Shown here in pieces: positions 1-13,200 of a DNA stretch of 64,000 nucleotides. How positions within the stretch are numbered: the stretch's first letter is position 1; each line of letters begins with the position of its first letter. The DNA is from Himantopus leucocephalus (taxonomy: Eukaryota; Chordata; Aves; Charadriiformes; Recurvirostridae): NCBI GenBank assembly GCA_003993805.1, contig RSEF01000012.1:2950575-3014574 (forward strand). Direction: 5' to 3'. Position numbers and translations under genes: made by a program. The notes beneath the pieces were generated by a model. The model saw nothing but the letters and a program-made list of their open reading frames with translations, was not told the DNA's origin and made no database searches.

Positions 1-32
<32 letters not shown>

Positions 33-1245
33 TCTAGGCATGTTTAAGGTTCCTGTAAGAGACTGATCAGATACAAAATCCTCTTTCAGCTCTCTCAGCT
101 CTTTTGATTGTGGCAGATTCTTCATTGTGCTTTAACAGCTTATGTGAACTTTTACATCGCAACTGGGAAGCCTTTTAAATGAAATTAAATGACATTTCAG
201 AGCATGCCTTTAAGATTCATAGATAAAAGTAGAATCCAAAAGAACTTTAAACTTAGTATTGAAATTGGCTTCTGGTCAGATTATTAAGGCTATCTGATGC
301 CTAAGGACTTGAAATAGCCACAGTCGTTTATGGTAATAAATAAATAAATGGTATTTATGGTAATAGGAAGATGTTTGTGAAGGCCACCAGACAGCTCTTC
401 CTTCTTGCTGGGGGCTCTTTTTTGCAAGTGTGCTGTGCCTGCCAGCAGAGTAGCAAGACATCTTGGGGCCCAGGAGAGCACAGAAGGCTGCTGCAGAATT
501 GATAAGTCTGTAGCACAAGTGCTCTTTGCATCTGCTGGTTACGGAGAGGAGAGAAGGAACCTTGTGTTAGAACAAGGGAAGGCAACCAGGGATCTGTGAA
601 ATGCTGGCAGTCACTCTAAACTGCTTTGTGCCTGGGGCTAGAAATGCCAGTCTGCTGAGGTCCAGCTGAGTGCTCTAAGGAGGAAAAGCAAAGGACAGGA
701 GGGTTTATCGTTTTTCCTTGCAAGACAGAAATGCAAAAACAAGCTAAGGTTCTTTGCACAACTTTTGTGCGGATTTTATTGGGGTCTTTTCATTGTCTGT
801 TTTTCCAGACTCTGTCACATTTATTACTTCTGCCTTAATTGTTTCTAACAAGGTAAGCATGTGAAGCATATGGGGCACATTGTGTGAAATAGAACTTTGA
901 CAGCACGTTATAGCTATTTCATTCTGATCATCGGCTCTTAGGACAGAGAACTGCCTTCCTCCTCCAGCCAGCTGCTCTGCCTCTCTGCAGCACTGTGGAA
1001 CCTGTAGACAAGCCCATGGTCGAAGAGCAGGGCAAAGAGCAATCGTTGTGCATGCTTAGGAATGTTTCCTGGCTTTGTCTCTAACGGCAGGCCTTGGCTC
1101 TCCTTGAAGGCAGTGGGCTTCATTGCTGTGACTGTTTCAGGATACTTTCGCTTGGCCTTATCTTCTACATTTTCCACTGCTGCTGTTGAAGCTTTCTTCT
1201 CTGAGCCCCTTTGCTGAACAGTTTTTTTTTTTCATTTCTTTATAG
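1..1245. other. Left-edge intronic sequence of FANCD2, no exon recognised
   Basis: The window opens with a 31-base T run and then ordinary A/T-rich sequence. The exon that should precede the first recognised FANCD2 exon (the counterpart of the human stretch just before DFQDAFVVD) was looked for and not found, so it probably lies off the left edge. Nothing else here supports a gene. Confidence 0.5.
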
Positions 1246-4200
1246 GACAAGTTTGGGAGGAGTTTGGTGGAGGACTTTCCCAGTGACTTTGTGGTGGATC
1301 TCAGCCCTACAGTGGATGGGTATGCCAATCACAGGCGAAGTATTTGTAATGTTTCTGTCGCTGAGAACTGAGTTTGTCAACAAAATCTTCTCTTTTGTTG
1401 CAGGTCGTTCTTGTTCCCAGTGAAGTCCTTGTATAATCTGGATGAAGATGAAAGTCAGGGAGCAATTGCTATTAACCTCTTACCATTGGTGTCGCAGAGT
1501 GAGCTTGGCAGGGTCACTGATGGAATGAGTAACCAAAGTAAAAGGTACTTTGAAAACTTAATTGTGGGATGACTGCAAATGTAAAGGAATTGTTTTCATT
1601 TGGTGCATTTCACTGCTATCAGCCCTGCCTGCCAAAGTGCCTGATAAGAAGCTGGTTGGAGAATTTACCAGTTTTCAGTGTTCCTTTCCTTCTCTTGCTG
1701 TTAGACATATTCAGACAGGTCTAGAGGCATAAGCTGGTTGGGAACTGGCAGTCTGTTCTGGCTCAGGCTGTTTAGGTGATCTTGGGAAAGTCATGCTGGG
1801 ACTTGAAAGAAGCAAGTCTTTCATGGGGAGGACATAGGTCATAATGGAAAAGTGATGGGCATTCTGGAGAGACATAAAAACATAAGACCCACTCAATTTC
1901 TTCTTTTTTTTTTTTAACCCCAGGGTAGTGTCACCAATATGTCTGTCGCCCTGTTTTCGATTGCTGAGGCTCTACACTGGAGAGCAAAATGGTGGAAGCC
2001 TGGAGGAGATAGATGCCCTATTAGGTATGGAAAATGGACCTTTTATAGAGTGTGTCTGGCTGACTTGTTCCTGTCTCAGGTCTGCAAAGACTTCCTGCAG
2101 TTGTAGGCAGAATTGTGCAGTTTGTGAAGGAGGCTGAGATGCTCTGTTGCTCACAAAGTGGAAGAGAGGCAGGGGAAACAATTGCTTTGTCTGGGTGGCT
2201 TACGAGGCTTAGTCCAGATAGCCATTGGAATTGATACGGGCTTGGTAAAAGACTTTGTCCACGCAAAGACAAAAGGATGGGTAGCAAACACAGTCCAACA
2301 TGTTCTCTTCCTTCTGTGTCCCAGGTTGCCCCCTGTACCTGACTGACCTGGAGGTTGAAGGGAAGCTGGACTCTCTATCCAAGCAGGAACGGGAATTTCT
2401 GTGCTCACTCCTGTTCTATGCTCTCAACTGGTTTCGTGAGGTGAGTAGAGCCTGGTCTGCAGGTTCTGGAGCGGCACTGATGAGTACCACTTACAAACAC
2501 TAACCTTAGGCTTCAGGGGTAAAATTGTCATTGAAGAAGAGTCTTGCTTTTTGGAAACCTTCTCCGGCAAGGTCTTGGTGATCTCTCCATGTTCTTCTCT
2601 TCATTATCATTTATCCTTTATCCTGTTGCTAGCAGGCTCTAAGGACTGCCTTCTGGATGTGAGTTTTCCACCTGCTACTCAGCTGCAGTTTGTACGCTCT
2701 GGCACATTTTCGTGTATGAAAATCGTTTTTGCTGTTGCAGGGAGGATGCTGCAAACCCCAAATATATGTCTAAACTATGAGTTAATGTATGTCTAAACTA
2801 TGAAGGGAGCATCAGAAAGGCCAGTCTCATCATGCTGGAGAGCAGGGGAGTCACCAGCTGGTCAAGGGCATGGATTGTTGCCTTCTGCTTGGCATGTATG
2901 AGGCCCTGCCTGCAGTCCTGTGTCCAGTTTGGGGTTCCCATTGCCATTCTGGTGTGAGTCCAGCAGAGACCACCAGGCTGATGAGTGACTGGAGCACGCG
3001 GTGTATGAGGGGAGGCTGGGAGAGCAGAGGTTGTTCAGCCTGGAGAAGACAAGCCAGAGGGGAGGGCATATTGTGGTCTTTTACTCTGGTCTTCTGTTAC
3101 CTAACAGAAAGGTTGTGCTCTGCTTCCAGAGAAGCTGTGGGATCGCCTTTCTTGGAGATGCTCTTGGAGATGCATCTTGGAGATGCTCAGCTAGGAAAGG
3201 CTCTAAGCAGCCTCTTTAGTTGACGCTGCTTTGAGTGGGGTGTTGGACTAGAGGCTTCCACAGGTCCCTTGCAAATTCGATTGTGATTGTCCGCTTTGTT
3301 CTCTAACTCTGTGAGCTTACGGAAGGGTGAAATTCAGTGCCTTCAAGCAGATTTGGACCATGTATTTACTAACATGGACGATCAATGGGAATGTTCCCTG
3401 CTGGGGTTATTCTGATAACACAAGCTATGTCAGAGTTGGTGGACAACATCCCCAGTCCTCCTGTTCCTGCTCTTCTCCCAGGACTGCCTGTTTCCTGGCA
3501 GACCTAGGAAGTGCCAAGGGGTCTCCAGAGCCACAGGCAGCACAGAACCTGACAATGTCTGCTAATTCTGCAATATCTGCTAATTCCTCTTTATCAGTTA
3601 ATATTTGATCTGTAGGTATTGCTCTATTGCTTTTCTTAGATTGTACCAATTATGTCCATATTCTCATGGGCTTCTGAAGAGCTTTGTTCACACAGTCTGG
3701 ATCTGATCACACAGGCCACTTGTGCTGTGTTGTGTGCTTATTCAGGACTTGAGGATGCTATTCAGAAAAGAAATAGTAGTAGAAGTGGGTGCAAAGCTCC
3801 CTAAGTTAGTGAGTTTGGTTTGTATCTCTAGGTTGTAAATGCCTTCTGCCAGCAACAGGACGCTGAGATGAAGGGGAAAGTTTTGACTCGATTACAGAAC
3901 ATCACAGAGCTGCAGACTGTGCTGGGAAAATGCTTGGCAGGTGAGTATCAACCATTTTTATATTCTGGGCCTGTGCCAGCTGTGAAGTGAAAGGGATTGG
4001 CTTAAACATCAATGGAGGAAGTATATGGTAACACATACTGCATTTTTACAGTGGCTGAAGAGTTCATGCATGGACAGCTATTGTTTTCAATTTGTCTGAG
4101 TCCAAACTGCCCTTCTCAGTCACCTCCTCAGTGACATCTCTTTGACTGTTCCCAGCAGACTTGGCAGAATCTGCCAGAGTATGGTGGATACTGGAGTAAA

Positions 4201-7200
4201 CCAGCCTCTATCCTAAAGAAACAGTGTGTTTCTCCAGTATTCAGGTTGTAACAAACTATTAAGGGATGTTATAAGAATCCACTGCCTCCAGCTGCTCTAG
4301 GCCTATGAATTCCTCCTGCCTAGCCACTGGAGCCCAGTGTGGGGACCCCGGGATCTCTGTCCCAGGCCAATGGACGCAGCTACATGGGCTGGCACAGACA
4401 AGGTGCTGCCTTCAACTGCACCTATGTATAGGATTTGCATGAAACACAAGTACAGACAGCGAAGTCTCCATCCTGCTCTTCAGCTGGTTAAGACTGAAGT
4501 TCACTAGTGACGGCACACACATGACACACTCTAGAGTCACAAGCATACAAACATTCACAGATCCCACAAGTATTGGCACAGCCCTTCTGTCTGCCCAATA
4601 GCCTGCCCAGATCCCAGGCCCTCTAATCTGCTCCACGAGTGCCCAGCTCACCAGATATTCCAGCTTGCTGCTCGCTAGGAAAGACACACACACTCGCACA
4701 TCTCGCAGGCACAGGCTCCACACACAAAGTCTATGGGACCTGTAGAGATGCTCCCAAGAATTATGGCACCTTTAACTACTGACTGAGACGCTCACTCACT
4801 CCAGTTGCTGACACCACAGGCCCAGGGTGGTCCAGCTCTAGTTGCTGGCCCAGTATTTACTCACACAGATCTCACAGTAGTTAGCATTTAGTCCTTGTGG
4901 CGTGTGTGCGCACACACACACAGAGGATAGTGAGATTACACTGAAATATAGTTAAGAAAGTACTTAAGAAGAAGATAGGACAGACTGCAGTGATCAGGCA
5001 CAGGGTTCAGTCAGAGAAGTGTACTGATCAGACAGTTCTACTGACCAGCAATGCTTTATTCGTGGCCAGTCCCTTTTATGCTGTTTCTACCCATCCCCCT
5101 CTTTATTCATCCCTGCCCCACTTCCCTGGATATTCCTTCATTAATTTGCATAGTTCTGCCCTTCGCCCCGAACACAATATCCCAAATCCTCAAGTTCCTC
5201 TTTTTCCTCCCATCTTATTAGTTACAAAGTCCAGGCGTCTATTCCCAAAGCCATGCCTGGAGTTTGTAATTGATGGGCCATTAATAAACTGGAGACTTTT
5301 GGTCTTTGAAATTGTCTCCATTATCCCTTGCCTATCAGGTTTGTGTCTGTCTGTTCTTGTTTATGGCTTCCCCCTTTACTTATGATCTCCTTTTACACCA
5401 AAAAGGTCTTTGATAAGATAAACGTAATGAAGAATACACTGTCACCTTCTAAGCTATCCATTAAAAGCTGTGTTTGTAAACCAACAGACCAACTTCATCC
5501 AAAATAAAGTGCAGCCTCAACACCTTTCTTCTGCTCCAAGAGCACTACAAGGCCAGCACAGAAAGGGCTCAGACATGCTAGAACAGCCCTTTAAGCTTCA
5601 CCGACATGGACAGATGTCCAAGGACAGCTGAGCACTTGTTATCCTCCCTTGCTGGAGGAATTCAAAGAGCTGTAATTCCAGTGCAATGCAGACATACGAT
5701 AAGGGCAATTGGAGCTAAATGCACCTAAGCATAAATGCAGAGGGGCGTTCAGCAGGATGGTGAAAAGTATGGTACTTTCTCTAGATATGTGTCTTGCCTG
5801 TATTTTGTCATTCAGGAGCTGAACTAACCCAATTTCTACATTTTGGCTCTTTCAGCAACCCCTGGCTATGTTCCACCACCAGCTACTTTTGATTCTGAAG
5901 CCCTGGAGGCAGTACCGTCCAGTAGTGCTGTTGGTCCCGTGAGAAAAAAGAATGGTAATGAAAGTTTAAAGCATTTAAGGAAACAGATACGATGTGGGGT
6001 TTGACCAGCATATTGCACTACAGCCATTGTACTTGTGTGTGCATCAAGCACAGAATTCCTGACAAGGTCTATCTAGCTTGAAATCTTATCTGATCAACTC
6101 CTGTTGCAGCTGAAGCGGGGATGTAAAAATATCCTACTCCAAACAGGTGTTGGATACTCTATCTCCTTGGGAAAGCTGATGCTTAGCATTTAACAGTGAA
6201 AATATAGGGCTTTCATTGACTGTTTTTACCTGCCAAAGTATTTTCTGCAGCAGTAGGTTGTTCTGCCTTTGACAGGTTGGTGCAGTTGCCCAGTACTGAA
6301 CCTGTGGCTTGAGCTGTCTTGCAAATCCCTGACCTTTAGGCTGTACCTAACTGATCTGTTAGGAGCCTTGTTAGGGCTCTACCGCACAAGGAAGTGCTTC
6401 CTTCATCCTTTCCCATTGCTAGCTCCCATAGAGACGAAATAGAACTTGCCTTTCAGTTTTTCAAGATGAAGTAGATTTGCTTTGTTCTTTCTGTCTCTAG
6501 TTCTACTTCTAGTTTAGATTAACATTTCCTGAGAACATGTCTGCCTTTGAGCCAAAATGGACTTCAAAAATTCACATTCCATTCAATAGAACAACTGGAG
6601 GACAACAGATCTTTTCTCCTGTGCCAAACCCATTCTGCAGGGACTGTCACGTAAGAGTGATAAAGGCAGAAGGAAAGTTATGACTATGTTCTGCAGACAA
6701 GAGGAGGATCCGTCACTTTAGATACGTTATTTTTAAGGAGCAGAAGTGAGTGGTCAAGACTAGTAAGCCCAGACCAGATCAAGAGATTGCTGAACTTAGC
6801 TTACAAAGAAATCAGTGAATGCTGTGACTATAGGTCACAGTCTTGATAACATACAGTTTTGATACCAACCTTGCTCCTCCTTTAGGTGTGCAGGATCTCC
6901 TTGCGGCTGAGCCAAATTAGTTTACTGCCAATAAATAGGGGAAGGCTTCTTTCTCTTCCTCACACCTGCACTCTCAGCTGCCTGATTTCCTGCCCTGTGT
7001 TACTACATGGTGGCTATTTCAGCTATTTACTTTTTGCTAAGTTAGTTTTTTGCTGTTTTAACAAGGTAACTGCTTAACCAGTGATCAGGCTTTCTGAGTC
7101 GGTGTAAGGCAAGTGTTGTGTGTGTGGCTGGGAACAAGGGAAAGAAATAGTAGGAGCAGAACTACCCCTGAGCCATAGATCAGCTCAAGCACTGTCGTAA

Positions 7201-10200
7201 AACCTAGTCTAAGAATATTCCTCAGAGGAGAGGGAACAAAGAGCTCGTTAGGAGGGACATAACATAAATTCACTTTCTAGTATGATTCAGAGGGTTTATT
7301 TATTATGACATAGAAGACTTTCTCCTGTCTGACTCTGCTTTTCCAAAGACAATGCAATAAAAGATGCAGCTTCATTGATATTGTTCCACTTCATCTATGG
7401 CCTGGTCCCCAGAAAGTGTCACAGCGATACAAAAGCAGAAGTCTCTGATGCTCATCAGCACAGCAGTTATAAAACAGCAGATGAAAGTGTATGCCAAACT
7501 TTGCATTTGTTGGGGATTTCCCTGAGCATTCTCTTCTCCAGGTTGCTTATGAAATTGAGTACAACTGATTCTTGAAGGACTCAATGGCTGATTCCATCTC
7601 AAAATTGCACATGAAGTACTACCCTTTGCTGCTTCTCCTCTCACAAGCTCTCAGTCCAGGAAAGCACTATTCCAGTTCAGTTCCTTAATAGGTTCTGATG
7701 TAAAACCTTGTCAAATCTTTTTGGAAACCTAAATCTCTTCTGGCTGATGGATCCCTTTTATGCACGTGATACCTGGCAGGCTAGTGAGGCAAGATTTTCC
7801 TTCATGGAAGCCCTGCTGACTTTTCCCCAACAGGCTGTATGTCTGTGTGCTCAGTGATCTTATTTTTTATTGTAGACAACCCTGCCATTTTCCCAGTGAT
7901 GGAGGACAGACTCTCTGGTCTTTAATTCCCTGGTTTCCCATTAGATCCCCTTTTATTTAGAGGAATTATATTGACAACCTATCAGTCTTCTGGCACTGTG
8001 GCCAGCAGTTCTGAAATCTCTCATTTGCATTCCTTTGGGGACCTCATGTGAGTGTCATCTCACCCTGGTGACTTATTGGCTGTCTGTTTGGTCTAATACA
8101 TCCTGTGCAATTACTTGAAATCAATGTAGTTTCTCTGATCTCCCTGCTACACAGTGTGTCAAGTCCCTACCCCAGGTCAGAATGTCCCTGCTGTTGTCAG
8201 CAGTGAAGACCGTTGCAATTAATTCATTGTGTTTCCTGGCTGTTGGCTTGGCAGCCCTGCAAGTCCCTTCTACAGTTGTGTCTTATCTTCCCTTTCCAGG
8301 CCCTCTTCTTTTCTCAATACTGTGTTTGAGGAAGAAACATTAAATTTTGGTTCAAGCATTTTTTAAGATGATGTCCCACTCATTTTTGCAATCACTTCAT
8401 AATGTTTAAACTACAGTAAGAATTTAAACTACAGAGATTTGCTTCTTATTGTGATTTTACAAAAGAGAAGCTGGTTGTGGGGGATCCCCAAATGCATTTG
8501 ACTCTTTTAGACCATGATCCTGGCTACAGATGATACACAACCTGTGCGTGCTCCATGCTTTCTTAGGGCTGATCGAAGTACAGCCTGTGCTGTTTCCCCG
8601 GCTGCAAGTGCTGTCTGGCATTTAGCGCAGTGTAGTCTTTGTTTCTGAAGTTGCTTTTCTCTTTAAGGAAGGAAAAAAAAGGCGGATGGCAGCAAAGCCT
8701 GCTCTGCAGATCGTTCTCAAGCAGATGACAGTTCTGAGGGAAATCAGCCTGATACTGAGCTCTCCGAGATGGAGAAGGTAGGTGTATACTCCTGGGCACT
8801 TGCAAGAAAGACAGACTAGGGGAGATGACATAGAAGCATAAACAAAAGCTTTGAGAGAGGGATTGTTAACTTCAAAAGTTAATCACAGTCAAGTGGTTTG
8901 ATTCTGCTTTCTGTCACCTGCCTCCCATCTGAATTTTGAGAATTGTCTGCCGCGGAGGCCTGCCACTCTCCAACAGGCAGCATGGTTCAGGGCAGAGCAA
9001 ATGTGCAGGATTACCGATAATAGTATTAGTTACTCTCTGGTTAGGACTATGGAAAGTTTCTGTTTTAAGCCAGCGTCCCATCTCAAATTACCGCAATAAC
9101 CCGCCATTCCTAGACTCAGGTCAGAAATTGTAAAATGAATCTGGAAAATACAAACCCCGGTAAGGACCGTATCTCCCACTGATTCTAGTCTGCTTCAGTC
9201 ACAGGTGCTCATTTTGCAAACTAACCTTGAGGTATTTGATCAATGTATTTGTGATAAGGCATCTTTAAAATTATCCATTTTCATCACATGCTAAGAACTA
9301 CTTCCCATATCTATCAACAAATGAATGATTTAATGTTGTTTCTTGTTCTTTTGTACGAGCTCTTACAGTATTGTCATCATGTCTGGCATGAAAAATCTGT
9401 GCTGGCTGAAAGAGAGAAGCCAGGGAAGTGTGCCCAGCTTCGGGGTCAGCATCTTGGGGGCTGGGATCTCATAAGCATCCCACAAGGCCCCACTTCTACC
9501 ACTGTTACTAATAAATATTATTCAGAGTCCATTTTATCGATTTCAGCCAGGCGAATATGCTTCTATTTCCCTGCTATTGTACAGATACGTAACTGAGTCA
9601 GATACAACAAAGTTACTTAAGTTATAGGGAATAAGCAAAGTCTGAAATAGTTTGGGAAGGAATGTGTCTAATCTTTCTTACCTGACTAGAGTACTGGTCC
9701 CAGACTAGTCCTTAGATGCTGCGCCCTGCCCAGGATGACAGAATACGGAAGTCCTGTTGTAAGCCATGTGTAATGTACGTTGAGTCCCCTGACAGGGTTG
9801 TGTGGAGTGAATTTCAAAGAACTTACAGGTTGTCACCCACAGACAACAGACCATCCCATAGTTTACCATCCTAGTATTTATCAAAGCTAAGAACATTTGC
9901 CTTCATCCCTTGTGGTACTTATGGGTGCTTATAGTGCTTAGTCTTTCACCAAGTCCAGAATGGGTTTCACAATGGCCCCTGATTCACAGAAAGGAGATAG
10001 CAAAGATTATTCCAGTTTCCTAAGTATCTTTTTTCCTAGAAAATTTTTAGTGACTTTTACTGTCCAAAATGAAAATGCTTCTGATTCTGTGTGCTTGTCT
10101 CTCTACTAGCTGTCATGAATTCTTCTTAGTATTTTTTTCAACCTAGCACAAAATATGGAAATCTGTGTGAAAGAAATAGCTTTATGTGAGCTAGAAAGTT

Positions 10201-13200
10201 TTACAGTCTTGCAGGTTGCAACCTTAATTCTGCCATTTACTTTTCAGACTGCTGCTGAGAGAGAGGCAGGAAATCCTCTGGCGCAGCTGCAGAGCTATCG
10301 CCCGTACTTCCGAGAGCTCGACCTTGAAGTGTTCACCGTATTCCACTGTGGGCTGCTGACAAAGTCTGTCTTGGACACAGAGATGCATACAGAGGTGAAT
10401 GGAACAGCGTAAAACCATACTGATAAGGCTTTGTGTAACTGCCTCTCTCGGAGGCCTTGGCCCTTTTTGCTTCATTAAGATGGACAGAAGATTGACGTTA
10501 AGATGTGTTGGTCCAGGGCTGTGAGCTAGGGATGTGCCCTCAGTGGGCCGGGTTCTGTTTATCATCTGGGAGCTTATATAAAACTGCATTACTATGGATG
10601 GGGACAGCAGAAGTGCTTAATTTTGTTACCGTCTTTGTAGGCAGCTGAGTCCATCCAGAGCCTATTTTTGTTAGGCTACAGTAAGACTAGTGAAATGTGA
10701 AAAGGCTGTGGCAGGCTGGAGTACAGCCTGGCCTGCTCCAAGGACAGCTGTCTCTGTGCATGCAGGTCACATGCCAACTGGAAGACTGTTTGACCAGTCT
10801 CTTGGGCTACGTGGCATTATTTCAAATTACTTCTTGACTATTACTCAGTTGGTGATTTTTGTGACTCTTCGGGCTTCATCCTCTTTTTATCCTTACAAGC
10901 TTATTTTCAATGTCAATGTATATAAATCAGTTCTCTCTCAGTAGTGAAGTGTTACTGACATTGCCTCAGCTATGTGCAGAGCACCAGGTTTGCTTCTCAC
11001 TTTGAGTAGCCAGAACCAATGTCCCATACCTGGAGTCGGGGAGACATGAAACCTTGGCCAAATACGTCCCTGGCTGAGGTTAACTAAGCCAGGAGTCATA
11101 ACTGGAAATGGAGTGGGTGAACTTGAGCTTCAAGGCACTACAATTACGTTTGGGTCCTGGGATTGACAGTTCTTGTAATTGCAGGCTCGTGAAGTTGTGC
11201 AGCTGGGGCCTGCTGAACTTTGCTTCCTTCTGGATGACCTGTGCTGGAAGCTGGAACATGTGCTGACCCCGGCTTCCACAAGGAGAGTGCCCTTTCCAAA
11301 GGCAAGTACAGCAGTAGCCGATGGGGCTAGACCTGGGCTGAGTCAGAGAACATCAGTGGCCTCCAGGCCTTTCCTGAGAGACATGCTTTTCAGAATTATT
11401 TTCACCTAACGGTTAAATGGAAGTCTGACGCCCAACTGTGTGTCAGAGCAGCACTTGCTCTTTCAAAAGAGACTTCTGTGCCACTTCCCTCACTGAAGTG
11501 TTTGCAGCATCTCATTCTCTGCGTGTATCAGGGTATATAACTGAGGGAAAGCCCTGCAGCCTCAAAACTCAAGTGACCCTTTTCCTAGACCTCCCTGGTG
11601 ACGCTGGCTCTGCTGTTCAAGAAGCAGCTCCAGTTAGGATAGATAGATAGCTGCCAGATCCAACAGAAGCGTCTGGATCTGGGTTTCTGCTTTTTCTGTA
11701 GTCTTTAGAACACCCTGAGCGCAGTGACTCCTTGCATTCTGGGCTGATGCCTTCAGGATGAATGTAAACATGTGTGGCCCGTTACATTAAACTGAGAAAT
11801 TCACTACAACCTGATGAACTCCATCATATTCAGTGTTCTTTTTCCTTGTCTTTCTACCTATCTTAATTCTCATGTGCAGAGACTGTTTTCTCTTAGTGTT
11901 TGAGTAAAACATAAAAGAGCTACGTGTCACATCTGTTTTATTCTTTTCATCGAATGTTATCCACTTGTCTCAGTTGGTGATGGTTGTTTGGCAGAAGCCA
12001 ACTTTCTTATTTTGTGACCCTTCCTGACAGAGTGTATGACATCAGGAATTGCACTGTTCAGAAGCAGTCTAAGAGGTAGCGCTTGATGGAGAGCTATTCT
12101 CAGGTAAGGCTGATGAAGTGACTTTAATCTTTTGGGTTTACTGCAGGAAAGAGGCTACAAGGATATTGGCTTTTCCCACCTGTGTCAGAGATCCCCCAAG
12201 GAAGTTGCTACGTGTGTAGTCAAGCTATTAAAGCCACTGTGTAATCACATGGAGAACATGCACAACTACTTCCAGGTCAGTAGGCAGCAATTTTGACTCA
12301 AAAAAACTGTCAAGTTTTGTCACCTCTACAGGTATTTTGGTTTTGTTTGTGGGAAAAAGACTGTGGTTTTGTTTTCTTTGGGTTTTTTAAACATGGAATT
12401 TACAGAAATGGATTCTTGTGGCATTATCTTTCCTTGGAATAGCATTTAATGAATCATTTGTTTGGTATTAAAGACAGTTGTTACACAAAATCGGGGTGTA
12501 GAAGACGATGCAGGAGTGAACATCCAGGAGCACCAGCTGATGTCCTCTTGTTACCAACAGCTGTTACTAACTTTTCGCTCCCTATTTGCTTGGTGAGTTT
12601 AAACAAAATAGCATATAGTTGCCTAAATGAGCACAGTCTCTTTATTGCTTACTCTTCTTGTTCCTTTTCTTTAAAGTGTTTGTACCCAGCAAATGGCCTG
12701 TCAGCCATGCAGAACAACACTGCAGTGGATGGGGACTTTTAAGTACTTTATTGTTAAGTCAAGCTTCGTTGCTTGATCCTGAGCTGAACTAAAACTGTAG
12801 GTGATGAGGCACTGAACTGGTTAGAATTCAGTGTGGTTTTGGATCAAGACCAGCATAAGTGGCATACTGGTACACCTAGTTGTGCAGCTCCTAGGATCTT
12901 GGAATGCCTTACCTAGTAAGTCCCCTCATCCTTTACTAAATTGTCACTGCCCGAATCCTGAGCAAGGAGAGAATTTCTTTTGCCAATGGGAAAGGTAAAA
13001 TGTGTACTTTGTTGCCAAAAAGCGTGTGCCGCTGATGCACTTGAACTGGATTCATAAATGCCAAACTCAACAAGGCATATGCAGCCTGGATCTGACCTTT
13101 GCATCTGCTAATATATAATCCAGGATAGCATCATAGATTTTTTTTCTGAACCCTAATTTAGATCTGTGCGCAGAAAGTGGTTTACCTTTGTACTTAAAAA

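Noticed and set aside
1..31. T run at the left edge as a retrotransposed poly(A) tail
   Set aside because: It sits at the window edge with no identifiable processed sequence beside it, so its origin cannot be told.
4990..5385. 131-codon plus-strand open frame
   Set aside because: It lies on the antisense strand of the ERV LTR, has no domain and no splice context, and is best explained by the repeat.
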